A stretch of 18,177 nucleotides of DNA from Burkholderiaceae bacterium (GTDB lineage Bacteria; Pseudomonadota; Gammaproteobacteria; Burkholderiales; Burkholderiaceae), in contig JASLEM010000158.1 in NCBI GenBank assembly GCA_030151165.1, forward strand, positions 1 through 18,177. Direction: 5' to 3'. A program made the translations under genes and the position numbers. The notes under the pieces were generated by a model that saw only the letters and a list, made by a program, of their open reading frames with translations, was not told the DNA's origin and made no database searches. Each line of letters begins with the position of its first letter. The first letter of the stretch is position 1. Below, in pieces: positions 8,083-14,706 of this stretch.

Positions 8083-8136
8083 CGCCCGTTCCGCCACCGC
8101 GAGGGTGGCCCGCCTCCCGACCCAGAGACTTCCCCC

Positions 8137-9345
8137 ATGCGAGCCCGCGTCCTGTCCGGCATGCGCCCCACCGGCGCCCTGCACCTCGGCCACTACCACG
8201 GCGCCCTCAAGAACTGGGTGCGGCTGCAGCACGAGTACGACAGCTTCTTCTTCGTCGCCGACTGGCACGCGCTCACCACGCACTACCAGGATCGCGACGT
8301 CATCGAGCGCAACGTCTACGACATGGTGGTCGACTGGATCGCCGCCGGGCTCGACCCCGACCTCTGCACGATCTTCATCCAGAGCCGCCTGCCGGAGCAC
8401 GCCGAGCTGTTCACGCTGCTCTCGATGGGCACGCCGCTCGGCTGGCTGGAGCGCGTGCCGACCTACAAGGACCAGATCCGCCAGCTGAGCGACCGCGACC
8501 TCGCCACCTACGGGTTCCTCGGCTACCCGCTGCTGCAGGCCGCCGACATCCTGATCTACAAGGCGACCTACGTGCCGGTCGGCGAGGACCAGGATTCGCA
8601 CGTCGAGCTCACGCGCGAGGTCGCGCGCCGCTTCAACCACCTCTACGGCCGCTACCCGGGCTTCGAGGCCGACGTCGCCACCGCGCTCGCGAAGCTGCCG
8701 CCGGAGCAGCGCGCGCTGCTCGAGCGCCAGCGCAAGGCGTTCGGCCAGGACGGCGACGAGGCCGCGCTCGGCAACGGCGAGGCGTTGATCCGCCAGGCGC
8801 TGGACGGCCCGCACGGCTTCGCGACCGGCGATGGCGAGGCGCTGCTGGGCCACCTCAAGGGCACCGGCCGCACCGTGCTGACCGAGCCGCGCGCGCTGCA
8901 CACCGAGGTCACGCGCCTGCCGGGCCTGGACGGCCAGAAGATGAGCAAGAGCTATGGCAACGCGATCGAGATGCGCGAGGAGCCCGCGCAGGTCGAGGCC
9001 AAGATCCGCAAGATGCCGACCGACCCGCAGCGCGTGCGCCGCACCGACGCCGGCGACCCGGCGCGCTGCCCCGTCTGGCAGTTCCACAAGGTCTACTCGG
9101 ACGCCCCGACGCAGGGCTGGGCGAAGCACGGCTGCACCACCGCCGGCATCGGCTGCCTGGACTGCAAGCAGCCCGTCATCGACGCCATCCTGCGCGAGCA
9201 GCAGCCCTGGCGCGAGCGCGCCGAGGCTTACCTGACCAACCCGAAGCACGTCCACTGGATCGTCGAGATGGGCACGGAGCGCGCGCGCACCGTCGCGCGC
9301 CAGACGATGAAGGACGTGCGCGACGTGATGGGGCTGTCGTACTGA
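8137..9345 (+). CDS. trpS: Tryptophanyl-tRNA synthetase
   Basis: The 402-residue class I synthetase charges tRNA-Trp in the cytoplasm. The N-terminal MRPTGALHLGHYHG carries the HIGH-type signature HLGH at residues 16-19, and KMSKSYGN begins at 268. Other family features are VGEDQDSHVELTR (148-160) and the ATYGFLGYPLLQAADIL region (123-139). It is longer than E. coli TrpRS (334) mainly through an insertion of roughly 70 residues at about 175-250, typical of the long betaproteobacterial form. A C-terminal Cys cluster (Cys333, Cys340, Cys343) is visible and may bind metal. The ATG at 8137 matches the family N-terminus, with AGAGA about 8 bases upstream. The DUF3717-DUF1289 gene follows after 14 bases and is probably co-transcribed. 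Confidence 0.97.
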   Translation: MRARVLSGMRPTGALHLGHYHGALKNWVRLQHEYDSFFFVADWHALTTHYQDRDVIERNVYDMVVDWIAAGLDPDLCTIFIQSRLPEHAELFTLLSMGTPLGWLERVPTYKDQIRQLSDRDLATYGFLGYPLLQAADILIYKATYVPVGEDQDSHVELTREVARRFNHLYGRYPGFEADVATALAKLPPEQRALLERQRKAFGQDGDEAALGNGEALIRQALDGPHGFATGDGEALLGHLKGTGRTVLTEPRALHTEVTRLPGLDGQKMSKSYGNAIEMREEPAQVEAKIRKMPTDPQRVRRTDAGDPARCPVWQFHKVYSDAPTQGWAKHGCTTAGIGCLDCKQPVIDAILREQQPWRERAEAYLTNPKHVHWIVEMGTERARTVARQTMKDVRDVMGLSY

Positions 9346-9359
9346 CCGGCACCAGAGAC

Positions 9360-9872
9360 ATGAGCGACGCCCACGCCCTCTCCGCCACGCCCGCCGCGCC
9401 CGCCGCCGGCATCCACATCACGGACGTCGAGTCCGCGATCAACTGGTGGCGCGCCCGCAACCCGTCGCCCGACGGCATCACCGCCTGCCCGGAAGTGCTG
9501 GCGCTGGCCGAGGTCTACGCGCTGATGGTCTATTACCGCGAGCACGAGGCCGACGAGCGCACCCTGCCCGCGGCCGCGCTGGCGGCGTGGATGACCTGGT
9601 ACGCGTCGACGCCCGACGCGCCGTGCATCGCGATCTGCTCGACCTCGCAGGGCGACGAGCAATGCAAGGGCTGCGGCCGCACCTTCGACGAGGTGCAGCA
9701 CTGGCCGGGCATGACGCCGACCCAGAAGCGCGTCGTCTGGCGCCGCATCACGCTCGACGCGAAGGCCTGGCGCTTCAACCGGTACGCGGAACGGGCGATC
9801 CGCGCGACGGGCGAGGACCACCCCGACGCTGCCCGGCTGGACGACGCGTCCGCCCCTGCGCCGCGCGGTTAG
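9360..9872 (+). CDS. DUF3717-DUF1289 two-domain protein
   Basis: The 170-residue product joins two small families of unknown function. Residues about 18-80 (GIHITDVESAINWWRARNPS, then CPEVLALAEVYALMVYY) resemble DUF3717. Residues about 87-130 (PCIAICSTSQGDEQCKGCGR, then TFDEVQHWPGMTPTQKR) resemble DUF1289, whose four cysteines, here Cys89, Cys93, Cys102 and Cys105, look like a metal-binding set. There is no signal peptide or membrane segment, so it should be cytoplasmic. The ATG at 9360 has AGAG directly upstream and lies 14 bases after the trpS stop. The assignment rests on remembered family patterns. No function is known for either domain, and the tie to trpS may be only transcriptional. 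Confidence 0.85.
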   Translation: MSDAHALSATPAAPAAGIHITDVESAINWWRARNPSPDGITACPEVLALAEVYALMVYYREHEADERTLPAAALAAWMTWYASTPDAPCIAICSTSQGDEQCKGCGRTFDEVQHWPGMTPTQKRVVWRRITLDAKAWRFNRYAERAIRATGEDHPDAARLDDASAPAPRG

Positions 9873-10153
9873 CGCCGGCGTGCCGGAAGGCGCCCGGGCC
9901 GCGTTGCGGACGCAACCCGTCCCGACGCACCGATGCACAGATCGGGGGCGCCCCGGCCGGCGTACGGCACGGGGTATCGGGAATGCAGCAGGGAATCCAC
10001 CCCGCGATCCGTGATCTGCGACGCACGAAACGTGTAGGGAATTCTCAACGACCGATGAAGTTTCCCAATCGGTTGCCGAAGACAGCCAAGCTCCCCCCGC
10101 CTTTCGATCGCCGCCGGCGCCCACGCCGGCGGCGCCATGGAAATCCCGCCACC
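9873..10153 (+). other. Non-coding stretch before the HD-GYP-like gene
   Basis: No convincing gene lies here. The frame of the downstream gene is open, and an ATG at 10055 would add 33 residues, but these are Arg-rich (RRRRPRRRR is encoded by the hairpin at 10109-10134) and unlike the rest of the protein. The stretch has several short dyads, GTTGCG-GA-CGCAAC (9903-9916) and ACCGAT-N11-ATCGGT (10051-10073), and is less GC-skewed near 10031-10075. A promoter is likely in it but none is distinct. Confidence 0.55.
10109..10134 (+). repeat. Strong GC-rich hairpin just upstream of the HD-GYP-like gene
   Basis: CGCCGCCGGCG and CGCCGGCGGCG form a perfect 11-base stem with a CCCA loop, ending 19 bases before the proposed GTG start. 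There is no T tract, so it is not a standard terminator. It could shield the ribosome site, stabilise the transcript, or be a protein-binding site. Confidence 0.6.
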
Positions 10154-11452
10154 GTGTCAGACGTCAATCCGCACTATCTTGACCACGTCGTCAAGTTGTC
10201 CGAGACCTCGGACATCGAGGCGAGCGAGGACATCGTGTCCGGCACGGGCATGAAGCTGCTCGCCAAGGGCGCGAAGATCGACGCCCGCGCCCGCGAGCGC
10301 CTGCTCGAGTTCCGGCTGACGAAGCCGCTCGAGAACATGATGCGCGTCGTCGGCGGCACCGACCCGGCCACGTTCTTCCCCGTCGCCGAGCAACTGCTCG
10401 CGCGCCATGCCCTGCTGCGCGGCATCTGCTCGACCGTCCAGGGCCTGCGGCCGATCGAGGCGTTCCGCGACCTCCCGTTGTCGACCCACGTCCAGTCGCT
10501 GCTGAGCGTCTATGCCGGCCAGGCCGGCAGCAAGCTCGAGCACGCCGTCGGCGTCGCGCTGCTCAGCGCCGCGCTCGGCGGCGGCCTGCACGCGAAGACG
10601 GACGACGTCGCCGCGCTCGTCGTCGCCGGGCTCGCGCACGACGTCGGCGAGCTCTACATCGACCCGGCCTTCCTCAGCCGCGACGTGAAGCTGTCGCCGC
10701 AGCAATGGAAGCACGTCGCCACGCATCCGATCGTCGGCTCGCACGTGCTCGGCGCGATGCCCGGCGCGGGCCCGCGCATCGCCAGCGTCGTGATGGCGCA
10801 CCACGAGCGGCTCGACGGCTTCGGCTACCCGCAGGGCGTGCTCGGCACGAGCCTGTCGATGGCCGGCCAGATCGTCGCGGTCGCCGAGATGCTGATGGGC
10901 CTCATGGAATCGGGCACGCACCACGCCGAGCGCGCGGCCGTCGCGATGAAGCTGGTGCCCGGCGAATTCCATCGCCGCTTCATCGACCGCGTGACGCTCG
11001 GCGCGCGCGCGGGCGGCTTGTCCCCGGATGACGACACCACGGACACCGGCGCCCTCGAATCGCGCGTCGCCGAACTCGCCGCCACGATCCAGAACACGCA
11101 ACGACTGCGCGACGAGATGGAGGCCGAGCTGCCGAAGTTCGGCGCGCCGCTGCGCTCGCTGGTCTCGCACGCGATTGCACGCTGGGAGCGCATCGGCATC
11201 GCGTTCTCCAGCACCGGCCTCGACCTCGTCGCCGACGGCGACCTGCACACCGTGCTGTCGTCGATGAGTGCGCCCGAACTCGTCGAGGTCGGCCTCGTGT
11301 TGCGCGAGCTTCAATGGCGACTCGGCGAACTGGAGCGGCAGCTGCTGATCCGCAGCGAGCTCTTCAGCCCGCCCGACGCGCAGCGCGTGGTCGACCTGAT
11401 CGAGCAGGCCAGGCAGCCGCCGCTCGCGGCGATGATGGCGGCGTTCGGCTAA
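10154..11452 (+). CDS. HD-GYP-like signalling protein with altered active-site motifs
   Basis: The 432-residue protein contains an HD-GYP-type domain, the family of cyclic-di-GMP phosphodiesterases. Recognisable elements are the first His (His130 in KLEHAVGVALLS), the HD pair His162-Asp163 in LAHDVGELYID, His191 in THPIVGSHVL, and HHERLDGFGYP at residues 216-226, which matches HHExxDGxGYP exactly. The HDxGK lysine is Glu166, and the late D-x-x-D-A motif is replaced by VAEMLMGLME (242-251), so activity is uncertain. An N-terminal region (1-125) and a mostly helical C-terminal region (300-432) have no recognised domain. No membrane segment is visible. GTG at 10154 is chosen with GGAAA about 10 bases upstream; ATG at 10055 is the alternative. 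The gene ends tail-to-tail with the next one, overlapping by 4 bases. Confidence 0.82.
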   Translation: MSDVNPHYLDHVVKLSETSDIEASEDIVSGTGMKLLAKGAKIDARARERLLEFRLTKPLENMMRVVGGTDPATFFPVAEQLLARHALLRGICSTVQGLRPIEAFRDLPLSTHVQSLLSVYAGQAGSKLEHAVGVALLSAALGGGLHAKTDDVAALVVAGLAHDVGELYIDPAFLSRDVKLSPQQWKHVATHPIVGSHVLGAMPGAGPRIASVVMAHHERLDGFGYPQGVLGTSLSMAGQIVAVAEMLMGLMESGTHHAERAAVAMKLVPGEFHRRFIDRVTLGARAGGLSPDDDTTDTGALESRVAELAATIQNTQRLRDEMEAELPKFGAPLRSLVSHAIARWERIGIAFSSTGLDLVADGDLHTVLSSMSAPELVEVGLVLRELQWRLGELERQLLIRSELFSPPDAQRVVDLIEQARQPPLAAMMAAFG

Positions 11453-11895
11453 GGCCCGGTCGGCGGGTCGAACGGCGGCGGCGCGGTGTCCGACAGCGTC
11501 GCGAGATGCGCGTCCAGCGCGTCGAACGCCGGCGTGCGCATCGTCTGCAGCACGTCGTGCATCGCGCAGAACGTGAAGTCCGGGTCGTCCGCGTGCTCGG
11601 CGTCGAGCTGTCGCGTGATGTCGAGGTACGCGAGGTAGTCGGCGATCTCGGCCTCGCCGTAGCCGCGCAGCCGCGAGAAGGCGGCGACGTCGCCGGCGTC
11701 GTAGGCCCGGCGCTCGGCCGGTGTCCACGTCGTCCACGACGACACCTTCTCGGCGCGCGTCGTGCGATCGAGTGCGTGCACCCAGTCCCGGAACAAGGTG
11801 CTGTCGCGGTACAGGGCCGCCAGATCGGGCGGCAGCGCGGCGACGTCCAGCGGCCCCAGCACGTCGCCGTAGGTCGCCGGCAGGCCGTCGGTCAC
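11449..11895 (-). CDS. Unknown protein, 148 residues, coupled to the NTF2-like gene
   Basis: I do not recognise a family. The product is acidic, soluble and probably helical, without signal peptide or membrane segment. It includes RTTRAEKVSSWTTWTPAERR (residues 44-63), an Asp/Tyr-rich middle and a Pro-rich C-terminus. The GTG at 11895 overlaps the TGA of the upstream gene as GTGA, which decides the start and implies translational coupling. The stop overlaps the stop of the HD-GYP-like gene on the other strand by 4 bases. G/C third-position use is like that of its neighbours, supporting a real gene. Coupling suggests it acts in the same process as the NTF2-like protein. Confidence 0.72.
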   Translation of the reverse strand: MTDGLPATYGDVLGPLDVAALPPDLAALYRDSTLFRDWVHALDRTTRAEKVSSWTTWTPAERRAYDAGDVAAFSRLRGYGEAEIADYLAYLDITRQLDAEHADDPDFTFCAMHDVLQTMRTPAFDALDAHLATLSDTAPPPFDPPTGP

Positions 11896-12281
11896 TGCAT
11901 CGCCTGCAGCACCGCGCCCATCTTCTGGTGCACGACGTTGATCGCCTTCAGCGGCCGCAGCATCACCTTGAACGCCGTCAGCTGGCCGGCGTCGTTCCAC
12001 GTGACGATGTCGACGCCGTTGACGAGGATGCCGTCGATCTCGGTCTCGAACTCCAGCATCGCGTCCGACGGCCCGACGATCTCGCGCACGTAGCGGAACG
12101 TCGGGTTGAAGAAGACCTGGAACGCCGCCGACAGGTACCAGCCCGCCAGCTTCCGGCCGTGCTGCGCCGAATGCACCACGGGCGAATGGAAGACGATGTC
12201 TTCGGCGAGCAGGGCCTCCAGGCCGGAAGGATCCTGCGTGCGGACGAGCCGGTGCCAGGTGTCGAGCGCTGCGACGGTCAT
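11892..12281 (-). CDS. NTF2-like (SnoaL-type fold) protein
   Basis: The 129-residue product has the pattern of a nuclear-transport-factor-2-like cone fold: an N-terminal helix (LDTWHRLVRTQDPSGLEALL), then LAEDIVFHSPVV, a FNPTFRYVREIV strand, MLEFETEIDGILVNGVDIVT and a final strand with VMLRPLKAINVV. Members are small enzymes or ligand-binding proteins, often handling polyketides, steroids or other hydrophobic molecules, so the substrate cannot be named. The ATG at 12281 has a good ribosome site, CGGAGA, 5-6 bases upstream, which is why the longer frame beginning at 12326 is rejected. It lies 99 bases after the sensor-kinase stop and overlaps the next gene by 4 bases. It may be a late part of the Cpx-like transcript or have its own promoter. 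Confidence 0.82.
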   Translation of the reverse strand: MTVAALDTWHRLVRTQDPSGLEALLAEDIVFHSPVVHSAQHGRKLAGWYLSAAFQVFFNPTFRYVREIVGPSDAMLEFETEIDGILVNGVDIVTWNDAGQLTAFKVMLRPLKAINVVHQKMGAVLQAMQ

Positions 12282-12380
12282 GAAGTCTCCGAAAAGGTGC
12301 TTGGTCGAGCCCGCAAGGCCGGGCACGAAAGCCTAACCGAAGACGCACGCGCCGGCGGGCGCGCCGCTGGAGAGTATGCT

Positions 12381-13787
12381 CTACGCCTTGGCGGCCGCCG
12401 GCAGGCTGATCACGAAGCAGCCGCCGCCCTCCGGCGGCCGGATGCAGCGGATGCGGCCGTGGTGCCGCTCGACGATCTGGCGCACCAGCGCGAGCCCAAG
12501 CCCGACGCCGCCCGCGCGCTCGGCGTGCCCCGGCAACCGGAAGAACGGCTCGAAGATGCGCTCGCGATAGGCCTCGGGCACGCCCGGCCCGTTGTCGGTA
12601 ACGCGGATCTCGACCCCGGCCGCGGACTTGTCCTCCAGCTCGACGTGGATCTGCCCGCCGCCATAGCGCCGCGCGTTCTCGAGCAGGTTGCGCAGCGCGC
12701 GCCGCAGCAGCCGCTCCTCGCCGCGCACCGTCGCCTCGGCGCCGTCGACGCTCGCCTCGACCCGCGCGCCCTCCTCGACCGCCAGCGCGAACAGGTCGAC
12801 CGCCTCGAGGCTCTCGGGCTGCGGCGCGGCCTCGAGCCGGCTCGCGAGCAGCACCTCGTCGACGAGGCCGTCGAGCTCCGCGATGTCCGTGTTGATCTCG
12901 GCGCGCAGGTGCTCGCGCTCGGTCTCGTCCGGCGCGGCGTCCGACAGCAGCGAGGTCGCCATCTTCAGGCGCGCCAGCGGCGAGCGCAGCTCGTGGCTCG
13001 CGTTGGCGAGCAGGCTCTTGTGCGAGCGCACCAGCGCCTCGATGCGCTCGGCCGCGAGGTTGAAGCTGGTGGCCAGCGTCGCGACCTCGTCGCGACCTTC
13101 GACCGGCACGCGCCGATCGAGTGCGCCCTGGCCGAAGGCCTCGACGCCGCGCTTGAGCGTCTCGAGCCGGCGCGTCAGCCGGCGGATGAACGGGTAGGCG
13201 CCCACGGCGATCGCGATGAACAGCACCGTCACCAGCGCCAGCAGGCTCAGCCCCGGCGACACCCCGCGCGGCAGCCCCGGCAGCAGGTAGGGCGGCGGAC
13301 CGCCGTGGCCGTCGAACGGCTGCAGGCGATGGTCGGGCCCGATCCCGCCGACGCCGAGGTTCAGCCCGCCCGGCCCCGGCTCGCCTTCGGGCTTCAGCAT
13401 CGTCGGGCGCATCACCCACAGCGAGCGGCCGTCGTCGAGCTTGATCTGGTACGTGACGACGCGCGACACCGCCTTGTCGCCCTCGCGCCGCACGAACGAG
13501 TCCGACGCCGCGATGCGGTGGCCCTGCTCGTCCTCGAGCGCCATCGGCACGCGCAGCCGCTGCGACCACTCGCGCAAGGCCTGCGACTGCACCTCGGGCG
13601 GCGCGCTCGCGGCCGGCAGCGAGCGCTGGATCAGGTCGCCCCAGGCCGCGATGCGCTCGGTCAGGGCCGCCTGGTTGCGCGCGCGCTCCTGGTCGAGATG
13701 GCGCTGCACCAGCCAGCCCGAGACGCTCGCGAACAGCGCCAGCGTGACGATCACCGTGAGCCAGATGCGCAAATAGAGAGAACGCAA
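12381..13787 (-). CDS. Membrane sensor histidine kinase (CpxA-like)
   Basis: The 468-residue kinase has a first membrane helix at about residues 8-27, a periplasmic sensor region (28-177, Gly/Pro-rich from 134 to 176), a second helix at about 178-199 and a HAMP linker (200-255). The HisKA domain carries LLANASHELRSPLARLKMAT with phospho-acceptor His265. The ATPase core has the N box LLENARRYG (Asn371), G1 DNGPGVP (398-404), F box IFEPFFR (411-417) and G2 GVGLGLA (427-433). All catalytic motifs are intact. The start is TTG at 13787: an in-frame TGA lies four codons upstream, no ATG or GTG intervenes, and GAAGAAAG precedes it. It is the partner of the response regulator 123 bases upstream. Confidence 0.94.
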   Translation of the reverse strand: MRSLYLRIWLTVIVTLALFASVSGWLVQRHLDQERARNQAALTERIAAWGDLIQRSLPAASAPPEVQSQALREWSQRLRVPMALEDEQGHRIAASDSFVRREGDKAVSRVVTYQIKLDDGRSLWVMRPTMLKPEGEPGPGGLNLGVGGIGPDHRLQPFDGHGGPPPYLLPGLPRGVSPGLSLLALVTVLFIAIAVGAYPFIRRLTRRLETLKRGVEAFGQGALDRRVPVEGRDEVATLATSFNLAAERIEALVRSHKSLLANASHELRSPLARLKMATSLLSDAAPDETEREHLRAEINTDIAELDGLVDEVLLASRLEAAPQPESLEAVDLFALAVEEGARVEASVDGAEATVRGEERLLRRALRNLLENARRYGGGQIHVELEDKSAAGVEIRVTDNGPGVPEAYRERIFEPFFRLPGHAERAGGVGLGLALVRQIVERHHGRIRCIRPPEGGGCFVISLPAAAKA

Positions 13788-13856
13788 GGCGATCTTTCTT
13801 CAGGGGCGGGTTGAAACGAAAACAGCGCCGGCACGGGCCGACGCTGCGGAAGCTGC

Positions 13857-13881
13857 CGGCGGCGAGACATTCTCGCCGCCG
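13857..13881 (-). repeat. Hairpin between the response regulator and sensor kinase genes
   Basis: A perfect 11-base stem (CGGCGGCGAGA, 13857-13867, with TCTCGCCGCCG, 13871-13881) closes a 3-base loop 29 bases after the regulator stop. No T tract follows on either strand, so complete termination is unlikely. Its place in the 123-base gap suggests an effect on the regulator-to-kinase ratio through RNA stability or partial termination. Confidence 0.6.
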
Positions 13882-13910
13882 CGATGCCGCCTGCGCGGCG
13901 CGCGCGAAGG

Positions 13911-14615
13911 TCAGGCGTCTTGCTTGCGCGCGAACAGGTAGCCGGAGCCGCGGACGGTCAGGACGCGCTTCGGGTTCTTCGCGTCCTCCTCGATCACGCT
14001 GCGGATCCGCGAGATGTGGACGTCGATCGAGCGGTCGAACGCCTCCAGCGGGTGGCCCTTCAGCGCGTCCATGATCTGATCGCGGCTCAGCACGCGGCCG
14101 GGGCTGCGGGCGAGCACGACCAGCAGGTCGAACTGGTGGCTCGTCAGGTCGCAGCGCACGCCGTCGAGGCGCGCCTCGTGGGCGCCGAGGTCGATCTCGA
14201 GCTTGCCGAAGCGCAGCACTTCCTCGCTGACCGGCTCGGGGCTGGCGCGCCGCAGCAGCGCCTTCACGCGCGCGAGCAGCTCGCGCGGCTCGAACGGCTT
14301 GGGCAGGTAGTCGTCGGCGCCGAGCTCGAGTCCGACGATGCGGTCCGTCGGCTCGCCGCGCGCGGTCAGCATCATCAGCGGCAGGCGGCGCGTGGCCGGG
14401 TTGCCGCGCAGCTCGCGGGTGAAGTCGAGGCCGTCGCCGTCGGGCAGCATCAGGTCGAGCACCAGCGCGTCGTACGAGGCCGCGCCCAGGCGCATCCGGC
14501 CTTCCGCGAGCGTGCCGGCGGTGTCGACGTCGAAGCCCTGCGTGCGCAGGTAGTCGCCGACCATGCGCGTGAGGCGCGCATCGTCGTCGATCAGGAGGAG
14601 GTGCGGATTGCTCAT
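13911..14615 (-). CDS. OmpR/PhoB-family response regulator (CpxR-like)
   Basis: The 234-residue regulator has a receiver domain at residues 1-122, with the acidic pocket Asp10-Asp12, phospho-acceptor Asp54 in ALVLDLMLPDGDG, Thr84 and Lys106 in DDYLPKPFEPREL. A winged-helix DNA-binding domain occupies about 133-230 (LTSHQFDLLVVLARSPGRVL, SIDVHISRIRSVIEED, VRGSGYLFAR). All receiver residues needed for phosphorylation are present. The ATG at 14615 gives the usual MSNPHLLLIDDD start, though no good ribosome site is seen; the frame continues upstream to 14702 without support. It stands between the Spy/CpxP-like gene and the kinase, all on one strand, which makes it the Cpx-like regulator of this module. 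Confidence 0.94.
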   Translation of the reverse strand: MSNPHLLLIDDDARLTRMVGDYLRTQGFDVDTAGTLAEGRMRLGAASYDALVLDLMLPDGDGLDFTRELRGNPATRRLPLMMLTARGEPTDRIVGLELGADDYLPKPFEPRELLARVKALLRRASPEPVSEEVLRFGKLEIDLGAHEARLDGVRCDLTSHQFDLLVVLARSPGRVLSRDQIMDALKGHPLEAFDRSIDVHISRIRSVIEEDAKNPKRVLTVRGSGYLFARKQDA

Positions 14616-14706
14616 GGATGAATAGGTGTTCCGCGCCGTGGAGGCCGAGGAACGAACGCCCGTTGATGCGGGAGGGTAACCGATCGAGTCGAGGGATGTC
14701 ATGGGG

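Noticed and set aside
8017..9255. Upstream extension of the purN frame by some 410 codons, antisense to trpS
   Set aside because: PurN is complete from 8016 with the conserved N-terminus; the extension is merely an open frame opposite trpS.
9873..9920. Intrinsic terminator after the DUF3717-DUF1289 gene (GTTGCG-GA-CGCAAC)
   Set aside because: The stem has six bases with a 2-base loop and no T tract, too weak to call.
10055..10153. ATG start for the HD-GYP-like protein, 33 codons upstream
   Set aside because: The added residues are encoded mostly by a hairpin and are Arg-rich; the possible ribosome site (AGGGA) is about 13 bases away. Kept as an alternative.
14616..14702. Longer start of the response regulator at 14702
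   Set aside because: The additional 29 residues precede the conserved receiver start MSNPHLLLIDDD and have no ribosome site or family counterpart.
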